Of a stretch of DNA of 64,000 nucleotides, positions 1-13,583 are shown in pieces. The stretch comes from Tubulanus polymorphus (taxonomy: Eukaryota; Nemertea; Palaeonemertea; Tubulaniformes; Tubulanidae): positions 10,280,704 through 10,344,703 of the forward strand of contig NC_134036.1 of the NCBI RefSeq assembly GCF_964204645.1, given 5' to 3'. Both the position numbers and the translations under genes were made by a program. The stretch's first letter is position 1; every line of letters begins with the position of its first letter. The notes below the pieces were generated by a model that saw nothing but the letters and a program-made list of their open reading frames with translations, was not told where the DNA came from and searched no databases.

Positions 1-394
1 CTACAATTTCACAGTTCAAGAAAAATGCATAGGCTAAAACTGTTTAAATTTGTCACTTGTTTTGATAGATGTTAAGAGTACGTATAATACTTTAACCAAG
101 AACTTTAAATTTACCCAATTAGCAGATCCCACTTCCGACAGGCAACAGTTGAATCCTTGGTCATGAGTAAGTATCACCCTTTTTCGATTCTACTCATCTT
201 CCCCTACCATATGCTCAAATGCAGAATATAAAAGAGATATCAAATAGTATACAATTAATAAGATTCCTCACACTGTTCATCACGGATATTAAACCAATGG
301 TAACACTACACTTCACAATACAGAATTTCACATCCAAGGTTATGATACAGTAATCTTAGTATTAGAATTCAAGAGCATTACATAATACATGTAT

Positions 395-560
395 TCTCAC
401 AGTTCCCTGAGAAGTTACGTCACCAAAATTATGAAAAGAAAAAAATATCTATTTTGGGCTGGAAATAAAAATTAAGTGCACGATCCTTGCACAACATACA
501 TGTATAGGCGGCAGTTCCCTGAGAGGCGAATATGTCGCCAAAACAGAAAATGCCCATTTT
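395..560. repeat. Two-copy direct repeat, unit about 110 bp
   Basis: Two diverged copies of a segment start with the words CAGTTCCCTGAGA near 401 and 511, followed in each by a GTC(A/G)CCAAAA block and a WWTTTTGG block. The rest of 1-985 has no supported gene. It lies downstream of the minus-strand gene that ends at 988, so it may be 3' flank or 3' UTR. Confidence 0.45.
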
Positions 561-987
561 GGCTTAAAAATGCTTAATCCTAAGCCAGAATAGTATAAAT
601 CTGTGATTCTGAACCATCAACTGACAAAATTGAGACAGTCACAACTTTTTAAGGTTGATACGAGGCTTCAAAGGTCTTACTTTACCACATCATGCCCATG
701 TCTGAAATCAAAATAAATGACAGTAATCAATCACATCAGTTTACCGCCAATTATTAAGCTATAGAGGATGATGGGTTTCAGTGACCCGATGCATGAACCA
801 ATTTCCACATATCCAAAATATTTTTTACAGGCTCTTCAGGACTATCCGAAAACATTGACATTTTTCCAAAATATTCAAGTCGGGTCCATGCACACAATCA
901 CAGAATTTCTTTGTCAATGGTATAGAAATCCACACTATCATAATAACATATATATTGATAATTTAACCTTTAAAATTTATAAAACTT

Positions 988-3900
988 TTAATCCCTACGA
1001 GTTGCTCGTGTTAATGCAGCTTGAATAGCTCCTTGAGACCTAGAAATAGCTACAAGCCTGAGATGTTCTATTTCATATTTGACCATTGCTTCGCTGATAC
1101 AGAGGCGTGAAGCTAGCTCCTTGGCTTTTTGGTCATTTATCTGGAAATCAACTGGTTTCACCTGTGCGTGCCCTCGAATCTTTTTGGTTTCATTTTTGAA
1201 ATAGTTTTTCAATACTTCGCTGGGTAAAGTATCATTTGGATCTATTTTCTGGTTGGTACGCCATATGTCATACAACTTGTCCCATTGTAGATAGTGTCCC
1301 GTGCATACTGGCTTACATTTGTTGCACATTTCAGGTAAGCGTTGCTCATCTTTCAATGGCCACGGTATGAAGTTTATAGGAGGGCCATCTTTGAACCAAG
1401 AGAAGTCCTCAATTTTCTTATCTGAATATCTGCTGCACATTGGATGAATGCATTCCTTTTGGAAACAGCACATGAGAATATAGGTGTACTTGGAGGAAGG
1501 TTGAACTTGGTGTGTAGACATAATTTTACATACATCAGCAAAATGGTTGAGTAAATCGCTTTCTTGGCCATTGCTTTGATCAATTAACCGCTGTCTCGCT
1601 TCAGTTCCAGATTTCAGAAAATTAAGGAGTAAATCCCTGCGTTCCTGATAATCAACTGCCCTTTGATCTGTGGCACAATTATACATGAGTATAGGCTTGT
1701 TGTTAAATAAAGCACCATTTACACGTTCAACATAATAGTCTGCAGCAGCACGTTGATTTCTGGCAACCATTTCATCATCTATCTTTCCTGTTTGAGGATT
1801 TTTGTTTCGTCCAAGAATGTTGGATGGAATAAATAGATTAGTTGCTGCCCTGCCGATTTCTCCATTCAGCCTCTCAACCTCGTTTAAATAACTGTTTCCA
1901 CTACAGCGAGTGGTTACCATGGTTACCAACTTACTTTGTTCCAAGTGCCATTCGGCCCAGATGAACTGATTCTCTAGGTGAGAAGGACTTTCATCATTGC
2001 CCCCATCAACGCGTATGCAATCAATGGGTTTATCGAAACGGCCTTTAAATTCTGGTTGATCTTTCAACATTCTGAGGTCTGCACTATGCTGAGATGCATT
2101 TTTCGCTGTAAGTTTGACCACACCAGCATATTGATCATCAACAGTAGAATCATTGTGCCCAGCAAAATAATATGATGAAGTTTGTATTACTGACTGTTCT
2201 TTATTTGTAAAATCAGTCCTGGTTGCCATGTCTACGTTGTCTTGAACCATCAAAGATCTGTGCTTTGCTGATGTGGTCAAGGTGTCCAGTCGGTGACCAG
2301 TTGTGTCGTCACGGTTTATGTAGAGTATTTCCTTGGGGTTATTTTTTTGAAGGGTGTCAAGACTTTTATAAAGAGCGTTTGACCATTTTTCATCGACATC
2401 GAGCTTGATGTCAAACCCCTTCCTGGCTCTCCTGCTTCGAATATTTGCCACCCCTTTATACCTTTCAGCCGATTTATTCCTTCTATTTTTTGGATAACAT
2501 AACTGGACTAATGTCCCATGACTGATTTTTTCATTAATTTCTTCAGACACTTTTTTCCGTAGTTTCTCGAATGTCATCTTTTGTCCTATGTGTTTTCTTT
2601 CCCATGTAAGGCTTCCGGAGGATCTCCACTTATCAGCTCCCACACCTGATTTTCTGACGCATTCCTCTATGAACTGTCCAATGTTTGGATGTCGCTGTAG
2701 TATTGTTTTAGCTTTCCTCCTGTATTTACGCCCACATGTTCTCATTTCGGACTTTTTGCGCTGAATGCGTCGCTGCATTTTAGCTTTAATCTTCTTACGA
2801 TGATTAATAACAATACTACGGAAAGTAGGATCTGATACACCTTTCATATTTGACCAGTCGACAGTCTCTTCTTCGGATGATGAGCTACTTAATTCCAAAG
2901 GAAACGAGTTGTCCTCCAAATTGCCATCATTTTTGTCTGAATCCTCATCAACAATACTCCCTATTTCTGTGTCTGAGTCCATATTATACAGTAAGTTTTC
3001 ATCATCACTGATACCATTGGCACTGAGAAATACTTTGTCTTCGCAAATGGCTAACTTGTTATAAATACCAACCAATTTCTTATGCTCGAATATGGCTTCA
3101 TCTATGCGCCTCTTATCAGTGGTAACATGAAAAATCTCTCTCGACTTACGAGTGCCTAGACCAGTAGTGGCTGCATAGGAAATCAGTTGTCTATCAATTT
3201 CCGAAGATGCTAGTGCCTTCAAGTCTCTTAGTTTTTCTAAGGTAAGACCAGTAAACGAGGATGTTGGCTTCTGTCTCTGTATCAGCCCTAGTTTTTCTAG
3301 TGTTAAATAAAGCTTGGAGTAATCGATCTCTGGATCTTTTTCTACTACGTATTTGGTGGTTGCACCATTGATAACAACACCGAGATTATCCCTTCCTAAT
3401 GTCAAAATAACTACAGGCAATCTTAACAAGAACATATCGAAATTGTGGGGTGATAAATTCTTTTTACAAACATTTCTAATCTGTTCCATGGTTACAGGCT
3501 GATTTTGTAAGATATATTGAGCAACTTTTAATTTCTCTGGGCAAGAACAGTTTTCATGATTTTCTGACTTGCAAATGGAACTTGTTACTGATATGAATTT
3601 ATCCAATGTTAATTTTTTAAATGGAGAGATCTTGACATCACCATTAATGAGAGGAACACCACTTCGTTCAGAATAATATATACTCTGACTTACCTGGTCA
3701 TCAGTATCATAATCATTGTGATATTCATTGACAGAAAAGTCCACATAGTTGTGATCGCTCTGATGGCCAGAAGTACTCGGTTGAATATCGGTTGTAGCAA
3801 CCTCTATCACTGAAGTTGCTTCTGGAATGAGCTGCTGGTCAAGAGGAATTATATCATCGGATGAACCACTGGTACTGTTACTCGGCTTTGTAATAGTACA

Positions 3901-6043
3901 GGACTTCCTTTTAGCTAAGCACTTTTTGTCAGTTTTCGCTTTTCTCTCAGCTTTATTGATTAAGTTGCATTTTCTTATAAGCCCAAATTTTTCACTTGAT
4001 AAAACCTTAATTTTATCCTGAATAGACTGGGCATCTTCCCATTTCTCATGGGCAATTTTTGACTTTAACGAGCCCTCTAAAATTTTAATGTCTGTTTCCA
4101 AATGTTCAACTTTTTTCAGTTTTTCAGCTTTGACCTCAGCCCTTACAGCGTTATTAAGCCACCGTTTTCGTTTTCCTGGATTCTCGGGTCTCTCTACCAA
4201 TTTTGATTTGGTATAACCTTTCTGAAATTTGTATGTCTCATTTACAATTTTTCTTGCCTTAGTTAATAATTCACCTTTTTTATCCAATAGGTCTGGTTGA
4301 TCTAAAGCTAATCCCTCACACGTTTTGTTAATCTGTTTATAGTAATTCGCATTTTTCCCGTCTCAGGATATATCTTTGAAGATTTCTGTACCCATGACAT
4401 TAAATTGTATGGTAATTTTTGTTGTTTCAACAACATGATTGGTCTCGGCTCCAGAATAGGGTCAGAACCTGCAATATGAGAAAAAATACAGAAAATATAT
4501 CACATTTATCAAAATACATTGTAGGCCTATATTTAAATGTATCATATATATCACAAAATACAAAGTCCCAACAAGGTGGTGCAACCGATAATCGAATCAA
4601 CTTGAATCTAAATAGCAAACAACAGGGATCACCCTGAACATGTGTACCAAGTTTCATGACAATATCTCAAAGGGTTCTACAAAAACGTGACACAAAATAT
4701 ACAAATCAAACGGATGCAGTTTATCCTACATAGGCCTATCTGAATTTTAATGGAGCCTTGAACACATACCTTCATCTTCACTTAGAATTATGGTGCTACC
4801 ACATGTAGTACTAGAATCTTCTTTCACTGTACATGTAGTTATATCATCGATAACGAGAACACTGTCATTGGCAATGACATCGAATGATTCGTCATCTATT
4901 TGAGTTTTTCTATCTGAGAGATATACTCTTACATGTTGCGGTTCTATATTCAGCTTAGACGCAGCTAAAAAATGAACATATTAAGCCTATATAGAAGAAA
5001 TCTTAAAGTGGGCCTATTAGAGATAATTTTGGTGGCTGGCTCATGTAACAGGTACAGGAAACCAAAGGATAATCATCAGCGATATTCTCAGAATAGTATG
5101 AAATTCAAGCCATGAAGCTATGTCAACTATAGGCCTAATTCTATGGTGATTTTGATATTGTACAATGTAATACTAATGTCAGTGACATTTAGATACCTTT
5201 TTGGACGATTTCGTCGTAACATGTTACTTTCATTATTTTCCTTTCATCTCCAATTTGTACCCGGAAAAACCTGAAAAAAATTTATAAGTTAATACCATGT
5301 TTTCAGATATGTTATAGGGGCGTTCCATATACGACGAAATCTAAAATTTAAAACTTCAAATAGTTTAAAAATTTCCACCACAGGGAGCAACTGATTAATC
5401 AGACGACAACGGGATCTCCAATAATAAGCCTAGGCCTGCACATTGAGATACCGTCTGAGACGAGAGTCCAGAGTTTCATGAAAATGTATCTTATTCTTGC
5501 ATGTGAAGGAGAGGATAAAAAAAACCGACCCTTGAATCATACTTTACAAAGTTCTGGCAGGGGTGTAAGCAACAATCAAATCAACAACACACAGGGATTA
5601 CCAATCCAACACACAGGGATTACCAATAGGCCTACCATTACCAGGCTGAAAAACTAGGTAGCCTTTTTTATACTAGACTTATGCCATTGGACTATTATCA
5701 TTATTATTATTAGGTTGTATAAGAATACCAATCGTGAAACTGATCCAAAATCTAGTTACCAACACCGAAATATAAGAAATATAGGCCTAGACATGACTTT
5801 TTCTAATGAAATCATTAAAGTTTTTATTATTGAATTAAATTGAATATTGAGATTGGGACTTGCATTAAATCTGATACGTAGAGGATGGTGACAACCACGC
5901 CCGCTTATCTGACGCTGCACATATCAATTAATTACTTATTCTAGTTTAAAAGTAGGCTATAACAATTCATAAAGAAGTTGCCATCACATGCATCCAAAAG
6001 CAAAAAGAAATTACCTCATCGGCAATTCGGCAAGTTCAGCCAT
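988..6043 (-). CDS. Four-exon gene: ubiquitin-like N-terminus plus large DDE transposase/integrase-like protein
   Basis: I read exons at 6043-6015 (starts MAELAELPM), 5270-5197, 4964-4770 and 4468-988. All junctions are GT-AG and their phases agree. Exons 1-3 encode a ubiquitin/PB1-like fold candidate (VQIGDERKIMKV through DSVLVIDD). The large exon has a charged coiled-coil-like start, basic stretches and, near its end, an RNase H-like DDE region: INRDDTTG (D), IRVDGGNDESPSH (D) and NEVERLNGEIG (E). A Cys/His cluster follows (CCFQKECIHPMC, later CNKCKPVC). Similar large proteins occur in several invertebrate genomes as uncharacterised, often multicopy genes. It is either a domesticated transposase or an intron-bearing transposon. 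The frame carried from exon 3 and the long open frame differ by one base; the switch maps to a run of five A (minus strand) at 4352-4356, so this is either a sequencing indel or a real disabling mutation. No substrate can be assigned. Confidence 0.7.
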
Positions 6044-6438
6044 TTTGGATGAGTCGTAAATTGGATTGATCTTGTCCGTATAGATGCGACATCTATGTTA
6101 GACTGGTCCCCGGTCTCTACTTTCAGTTCTGAACAGAATCGACAGGGAACCAGTCTAATCAAATGTATAAGGTTCGAATCCCAAATCATGAAATGCATTC
6201 TACTGGCATACAACATCCAATCGCTTTCATCTATGCACCATTAGACATCCATTCGCTTGCAACTCGATATCCATTCGAAAATCTTTGCTGTTTTGAAGAG
6301 AGACATACGACTTTCAAACGATCGCAGTGGAATTTTATTAGTAAGGCATACGAGGTCGAATGACAGTCGTATGAGTCGTAGGCCTATCTATGTCGAATGC
6401 CTATATAGGGGGGTACAGGGATTTCATTGACGGGTGCA
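6044..6438. other. Upstream flank of the DDE-like gene
   Basis: This stretch lies directly upstream of the minus-strand start codon at 6043 and should include its promoter. There is no obvious TATA box or CpG island. A B-box-like GGTTCGAATCCC word at 6172 suggests a SINE remnant. Confidence 0.3.
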
Positions 6439-7560
6439 TTAAAGGCATGGTGTAACATCAGTGAGAAGACAATCCCAAACAGGGTTGGGGCTAGGACACA
6501 GCCCTGTTTGGTACCGTTTCTTATTGGTTGAGTCACGGAAGGTTTTCCAGGCATCTTCAATTGTGTTAGATGCTTCTATGTCTTCAAGGGATGCGATATT
6601 GTTCTGAAGGGCTGTGCGCTTTTCTTCATCCTTCAGGACCTCTAAGCCTAACTTTCTTGCTGCAGTGTTACGCTGGTGACGCTTGGGTTTCGCTGTCCGT
6701 GGGAGTTTGACATTGCTTCTAATGAGAAGGTGATCGGACCAACAACCACTGCCGCGCAGCGCTCGGGTTATGCAAACATCCTTTAGATCTTTTTGGCGTG
6801 TGATGATGTGGTCAATCAGGTGCCAGTATTTAGACCTTGGGTGCATTCAGGACGCTTTGTGTTTTTTCAGGGAGCTCAAAGTAAGTATTCGTCATGGCAA
6901 GACTATGCTGAGAGCAGGTGGAGAGTAGGAGTGTACCATTGGTGTTCGAGTGGCCGATTCCATGATGGCCCAGTACCTTAGGTCATGTGGCATGATCACG
7001 TCCAACTCATGCATTGAAGTCCCCCATGAGAAATAATCTGTGGTTTTCAGGGGTTACCGTGATTATTCTGTTTAGCCCATCGTAGAACTCCTCTTTGGTG
7101 TCCTCGCTGTGCATCATTGTGGGTGCATATGCGCTCAGAACGGTCACGTTATGCGAGCCCGACTTTATGCGTAGTACCAATAGACGTTCAGATATCCCTT
7201 CTGGGGCTATCTCTAGGTCTTTCATCAAGTCGGTTCTGATGGCAAAGCCAACTCCAGCATGCCTTGGGGTACCCTCTGGTAGACCTTTCCAGTAGAAAGT
7301 GTAGCCAGAATCTGACAGCTTGCCTTCCCCACTAAATCTCGTTTCACTTAGTGCTGCGATGTCGATACTATACTTTTCTAGTGTTTTAGCAATGATCGCT
7401 GTTCTGCGTTCTAACTGACGATCATTTTCGAGTAGTGTTCTGACATTCCAAGATGCGAAATATAGTTTCTTCTGACCGTTTCTACCGCATGATTGGATTA
7501 CTAACCAGGCGCGGCTGCCTGATAAGTTTAGGTGTGACAGGCGATGTTTGAGACATCTTT
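6439..7560 (-). pseudogene. Non-LTR retrotransposon endonuclease (EEP/APE) fragment
   Basis: Read on the minus strand from about 7500, the translation has the order of an exonuclease-endonuclease-phosphatase domain: FASWNVRTLL, then LSETRFSG, GVGFAIR, VLSAYAPT, FLMGDFNA, and finally [13 protein letters not shown] with SDHLLI. These match the catalytic blocks of the apurinic-like endonuclease of LINE ORF2 proteins (the 'craniofacial development protein 2-like' class). The frame is broken after MGDFNA near 7007 and resumes in the 6846-6439 segment. No reverse transcriptase follows downstream of 6439, so the copy is truncated. It is a dead fragment. Confidence 0.85.
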
Positions 7561-8062
7561 TCTAGTCTCTTCCTCATTCAAGGAGAGCAGCGTTAATCCT
7601 AAAGAGGCCTGCCTTGACATCGGGACAGGATACGAATCTGTCACGATTCTTGGCTGAGCGACCATCCTATCCAGATCGCCTTACGTGTAGAGTCTTGCCT
7701 TGTAGCTTCCAGCAGTATCCTCCACCTGCTACCGTCAGTATTTCTCCATCGCCGAAGGACTTGTGAAAAAAAGCTTTGAGAAGCTGTTGACCTGCACGTA
7801 TTGTAAGTGGGTGTTGTTTGTGCAGAGCAAGACCCACTCTCACGTCTGCAGCAGTCATGGTACATCTGGTGCCACTGGGACCACAAGCTGGAGGCTGGAG
7901 CAGATGCAGGTCAATTGCCTTGTAGCGCTTTAAGGATTTGATCTATCCTGGTTTTGAGGTCGGTGATGTCCTTCACTTAGGAAGGCTGCCATTATCCTTT
8001 CTGCCCGGGTTTGAAATCAGTGTTTTCCGTCACCTAGGAAGGCTGCCATTATCCAAGGCTGC
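7561..8062 (-). mobile_element. 5' part of the same LINE, with duplicated segment
   Basis: Sequence upstream of the endonuclease translates in pieces on the minus strand (for example TAADVRVGLALHKQHPL at about 7858-7800) with intervening stops. It plausibly represents the 5' region or ORF1 end of the LINE. Positions 7949-8000 and 8009-8056 are a direct duplication ending in AAGGCTGCCATTATCC, as in LINE 5' repeats. A short CT microsatellite lies at 8166-8182. Confidence 0.5.
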
Positions 8063-9322
8063 GACCCCTCCCTGCCCTGGGAAGATGCCTTATGGTCCCT
8101 TTCCTGAACAGGTTTTTGAATAACGTTATTAGCAATGCCTCTATTGGAACCGCTGGACCGTAAAAATGTCTCTCTCTCTCTACGTCTCCGCTACTGCCGC
8201 TTCTGCTACTCATTTCAGCGAGTCGAAAATACTTCAAATATCTTGCAGTAAAAATACGTGCGTAAATCAACTCAAGAAAAAATGATTAAGCAACCGAAAT
8301 TCACGTGTTTGCAGTTATCCTCGTTTAAGTTTGTTCAATGATTGCTATATATGTTATGAGGTCATCTTACCATCGAAGCTCATACACTCGACAAAAGCGA
8401 GTTAAATACGCGCGGAAATATTCAAATCCAAATTTCCAATTTAATGAATATTCATCGTCAAACATGTATTTTTTTCTGTATATGATCGCCAATATACTTT
8501 ATGATCAAAGATTCCAAACACCCATATAACATTGTTAAGTGTTCGGAGATTTTTGAAACGTTGGATTCTAATCAATTTTGAATCCATAGCTGCGTAGAAA
8601 GGAGCGTTGTTATGAAACGTGTTAATAAAATAATTTGATCACAATAAAGTTTTTGATATTTGCATTTTTACTACCACCTAACTATACTGGACGCGCTTCC
8701 GAAATTGTATTTCACGCTACTATAATTACGCAGGTCCCATGCTGAAAGTCATTAAATTTAAATTGAAACCGCAATTTATTTATTTTATATTCAGAAAATG
8801 AAACTTAAATCAAATTCAATTGATACGCCTATCTGATATATTCCTCAGCCTCCTTGCAGAGCCATTCACCAGAGATTTGGATGTTCAAATCTAAGGTTAA
8901 TCATATTATATATAATGCATGATATATTATATAATGCATAGGTAGTGATTCGTGCAAAGTATCGCGTAGTGTCGTGTTTATGCCTTATTTTGTGATTTAG
9001 AGAAAAAAAATATTTGTTTGAAAATCAAGATTTATCATCGACAGAATCTGAAGATTGCGTTGGATTCAAACTACTTTGGTTATAAGGATCTAGCACATCC
9101 ATTCCTATTTGAAATATCCTGCATATTTCAGCGTTTTTTTAGAATCGACTGTCACTGAAAAGATACTGAATAGATTTTACAGCAAGGCGTATATGTTAAA
9201 TGCCTCGCGTCGTTCAGTACATATGTTTCATGCATGCTTCCATATCAGATTTACTCACGAGGGTTTTGCGCGCCACAGTCTTTTGAAAAACAGCAAATTG
9301 TTAATGCATATAAATCACGATA
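8063..9322. other. No gene recognised
   Basis: This is AT-rich intergenic sequence. An imperfect AT palindrome around ATGCAT lies at about 8905-8940. Small open frames here have no domain, splice context or coding bias that I can support. Confidence 0.4.
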
Positions 9323-10466
9323 TCATTCTAAACCTAATGTTGATATCATATAATGTACGAAAACATTTATTAGTAGATCATGCACAAAATTGGCTAGAAG
9401 TTTCTTAAAAGTTTTGTCAAATTTGTTTATGTCTTTCCTCTTTGCCACTGCAATTAACACTATATTTGGTAATTTGGAACGTATCTTTGGGGGAATATTG
9501 CACAGCATTAGACAAAAAAGAACGATTTTGTGCTTTTTAGTGTGAGTCCCAATGGGATTAACAATTTCTATGTCATCATCGTATGCAAGAAAAGACAATG
9601 TCTTTCGATTTGCAATAAAAACAGGATGATTTTTCACAAATTTTCCATCACACATATCATGTAAATATTCATTTGCACTATCATACGGACCAGATTCTAC
9701 ACATTGCTTTACATCTGACTGATTGAGTAAATTTGTAAGGGTCTCGAGTAATGGTATATAATATCCTATTGCAGGTACTCTCTTATACCGAAACTTCCCT
9801 TTGAATTTAATTTTTCTTAATTGATAACCTAAAACAATTCCAATTGGTTTTACTATATCGAAAACCTCAGAAAAGTATTTATCCTGGTTATGAATCGATC
9901 TTAAACCTTCAAAAATGTTTTCTCTATCAGCAAAACATCCACTGACAATATCTTTTTCCTCATCAGTCAAATTAGGAAGTTGATTAAAAAAGGTTTTCTT
10001 TTATAATGAAATTCATATCCTGCAATAAATCTTCCACATTTTCAATAACCCTTAGGGTAGCTTGATGGCTCAATTGAGCACCTTCACGTAAACTGAGCAA
10101 AAACTGCCCAATACGCTTTTTGAAATTAGCATGTTGCTCAACGTCAGCATTATAATTGTCTATTTCCATCCCCTCATCTTCATTGTGCGTACCAGCATCA
10201 TTAACAGGTTCCTGTTCATTCACATTATCTTGTTCTACTCTATGGTGCCTGCTTACATGAGTACGATAGGATGAAAAATTAGCATATGTGGCCCCACAGA
10301 ATTGACAGTTTATTCTAAAATTTGGAGCATTTTTGTGTTTCGCCAACAAATGTTTTTGGAATTTATAAGGATCCCTGTTAAAGTAATTGCAGATGTTACC
10401 ATGCCACAGCATTTTATGGAATGTTAAACTTACCACTTTAGGCTTTGTTTCTAATCTGATATTCAC
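9323..10466 (-). pseudogene. C2H2 zinc-finger, transposon-like protein (frame-disrupted)
   Basis: The upstream part (10466-9984) carries C2H2-like features: an HLLAKH segment, then CQFCGATYANFSSYRTHVSRHH, followed by an acidic linker and a helical segment. The downstream part (9970-9323) continues with a conserved-looking region including DIVKPIGIVLG, FLAYDDDIEIVNPIGTH and LCNIPPKIRSKLPNI. This order matches a widespread uncharacterised metazoan family (C2H2 N-terminus, then a 'DE.E..NPLG...KHK...F...NIPP..RS' block) that is usually multicopy and presumed transposon-derived. The two parts are out of frame, and the shift lies in a run of six T on the minus strand at about 9986-9991, where one base fewer would rejoin them. 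The minus-strand CpG-containing tract at 11.85-12.05 kb could hold a first exon (GGTAAGTTTT donor near 11973), but this is unproven. Confidence 0.55.
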
Positions 10467-11321
10467 ATCTCAAGAGTGTAATAAAGTTTATCAAAACACA
10501 TAGATCTGTATATGACCACACACGTATCACATAATGGCTATTAGGACACAAATAGTCAGTTACATCAAGAGATAAATATGCACAAAACTCTAAGGCTTTA
10601 TAAAATCGTTTGAGCGTCTGAAGTGAATTTCTGCACCCATTGGTAACTACGCAGAAGTTTATTGTTTTTAAACATAAGAGCAAAGCCCTAAGACCTGAAA
10701 TATCAATGATGATTATTAAATTCTGACACAGAATTCTCACTTTTAGCATGCTTGATACAAGAAATTTGGAGTCCACCGTCTAAACGAATGGATTTTGAGC
10801 ATACAAGTATCCTAAAAACCACTTTCAAATCTTAAAACAAACAACTGCAAAGCTCATTTCATGGCAATTTAGGCAATGTTGAATACTTTATCCAATCTGC
10901 TATAGACCTATTATACTGTAAACGTGAAGAAATGGGGTAAGGGTTGGTTCAAAATATGATTCAATTACATTTCACAAGGGTTCTCAGCTGGCCACGATGG
11001 TTCAGAGCAGCGTATGCCATTTCTTGGATATTATATCCTTTAGGTTCGAATCCGATTTTGATATTTACCATTACCAACAGTTCATGTTTCAACATTACCC
11101 AACTTGCCATTTCATGTAGGTAGGCGCATTTGTTTGAAATCAGTTTGTTAAACTCAAATTGTTTCGGTTTAGGCCAAGGCCTAGGAAAATAGATGGGTTT
11201 TTTAGACTGCACAGTTTAACTGTGGTTGTATTAAAAAGACTGAGGAGGTGGTAGGCCTATGACTATGTGTTCATAAGTTTAAGAAAAATATACCCAAAAA
11301 TCAATGTAAGGCCTATAGAAG
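10467..11321. other. Possible intron or upstream region of the C2H2 gene
   Basis: No coding exon can be assigned. A minus-strand open frame at 11212-10961 has no recognisable domain. Confidence 0.3.
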
Positions 11322-11718
11322 TAAGGTATCAGTTTACCGTCACCCTATAAGTCAAAAGTTGATACTTAATAGGGCCTTTAACATCTTTAATTACCTAGAA
11401 TTTTAAAAATGACAGCTTCAATTAATGTTTGATAGATGGCGCTAGAGGTAGCTCAGTTGTCAAAATAAAATAGATGACAAGGCATTCATATTCCAATAAT
11501 AATCTCTAAATTTCAAGATATAAACATCGCAATCCAAACTTCTAAAGCCAATCTACATATTAAATATTGCTTTAAAAAACTTTTTATCAATGACTTTTAT
11601 GTGTTTGGTGCATTATGTTCATTTTCTGGATATTAGAACATAAAAGATGAAAAATAATGAAAATTTCCATGCGGGACCCGGCCATCTACGTGGGCGGTGA
11701 CGGTAAACTGATACCTTA
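11322..11718. mobile_element. MITE with perfect 23-bp terminal inverted repeats
   Basis: Positions 11322-11344 begin TAAGGTATCAGTTTACCG, and 11696-11718 are the exact reverse complement over 23 bases. The 397-bp element has no coding capacity. The terminal TA may be part of the repeat or a TA target duplication, which would suit a Tc1/mariner-type source. The interior is AT-rich apart from a short GC block next to the right repeat. Confidence 0.85.
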
Positions 11719-13583
11719 ATTCCATAGGCCTAAGATAAAACATTATCTTTGTCTCTTTAAGTCTAGGGCCCTCTAGACTCCAGCCTATAGCCTATAGTAG
11801 TATTATACTATTACTATACGCTAGTAGGCCGCCGGGGGGAATTTTTTAGCGTCGAGTCCCTGTCATTCTCACTCGATTCGATGATCATTTACTGCCGTGC
11901 CGGCGAAAAAATAAGTCACAGCATAGGCCTAACGTAAGGCAAGGGGAGAAGATGACAGAGAGACAAAACTTACCGCCCTAACCAAAATATTCTCGCTGAC
12001 GAAAGCAAAAGTTCTCCCGACTGCACAATGGCGTCCTACAATCACATGACTTTTGAAAAATGTTCAAGCGATGTTCTGTAACGGATCGGACATTTTGAGA
12101 ACACGGCTAATTCATGGGTTTCCCGCAGGCGTTCTGAGTCGGTGTATAGAAGCGCTCAGAACACATTCACAAGATGTGAACACGTTTTTTTAGTGTATGC
12201 ATGTTCATTAAGTTCGAAATATGTTCCCTGTTTTAGAGGGTACCCGCGCACATCGAAAATCTCATGAAAGCCAGCAACTTCGTGGCTCATGTCGGTCGCT
12301 AGGTCCTTAGCGCGCACATCAGCAACTGCAACTGAGATGTGTTTTAGCAAATTTATTCGAGGGCATCCCAAGTCACGTGACAAATTGTTTTGTTTTTGTC
12401 AGTTACAACCATGTGTTGTTGATTACGGAGCGCTCACATCGACGGATATGACAGCAGCTGTGTACAACTGTACAACTAGTTGCTCAAAAGTAGAACATGG
12501 GCAACTGGGTGGAACTGGAGATAGATGTATGCTAACAAGTCATAAGCTAGCTCACATCGACACTTCGAGCAACTGATTGTATCCAGCCAGTTGCTCTCAT
12601 GTGCCGAAAACTGCCTTGAAACTAGTTGTCACCAACGCAATGTCGATGTAGGCTAGGCGTTTACGTACCAATACATCAGGGAAAATCTTGAAATGGCATT
12701 TAAAAATTAAATTTCCAATAATTCATGAAATATAAATATAATAATTGCCTGTGACACTGAACAAGTTTATACTTTGCCTGAGTAAATTGCGATGAGCGTA
12801 GATCGATTCAAGTGCCAGGTGCGTATTGATAGAAATTGAAAAAGACCTCGATATCAGTTCCAATCAATATCAAGCTGTGCAATCATTGCTATCATTTCAA
12901 TTTCTCTCCTAAACATTTATATTATCGCAAGCAACACGTTTTATTCATTAGTCGTCAAGTTCTGACTCGAGAAAAAGAGACATTTTCATTTCGAAAGTTG
13001 AATACGTCGGAAGAAGCGAGCAAGGTAAGTGATGAGATAGCCAAATCTATATTATTCGCAATTAAACGTTTATCTGGGCACCTTTTTGAATACTAAGATT
13101 CCGCCTTCTAGAATATTTTCTTCAAACTCGTGATTTGCAAAAAGTCATCATCTTCATTTCTCCTATCATTTGCATCGAATAGATGATTATTTTCACCAAT
13201 TTCTTTATCGTTTTCTGCAATTTTCGAAAGTGTTATCAGTAATCAATTGGATTTTAACGCGACATTTCATCAAAATATTTTTCGAATTAATCAGTAATCA
13301 AGAAGAGTAAGACCCTCAGTAACATCTTTCATACTTCTGTGCATTTCAAACAGATTATACGGAAGAGTCGTGGGGACATATCTATTAAATTATATATTCT
13401 GGAGCGCTTACTTTGTCAATTACGCCTGTCTTTGTAGCCTAAACGATAATTGGGATAAAATGGAAATATCGTTACCCGACAATCGCTGAGAGCCAATTGA
13501 AAGCTATTGAATGACCAGACTATGGGATTTCCTTACCTGCCAACTTGTCATATATTCAATTCAAATTCGAGGCAAATTTGAAA
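11719..13583. other. Intergenic, includes a CpG-containing promoter-like tract
   Basis: 11.83-12.06 kb is locally richer in CpG than its surroundings and contains a minus-strand GGTAAGT donor-like site near 11973. It is a candidate promoter/first exon for the minus-strand C2H2 gene. 12.42-12.66 kb repeats CTCACATCGAC and AACTAGTTG words in both orientations. No gene is recognised. Confidence 0.3.

Noticed and set aside
768-1028. Plus-strand open frame
   Set aside because: It overlaps the 3' end of the minus-strand DDE-like gene and has no domain or splice context.
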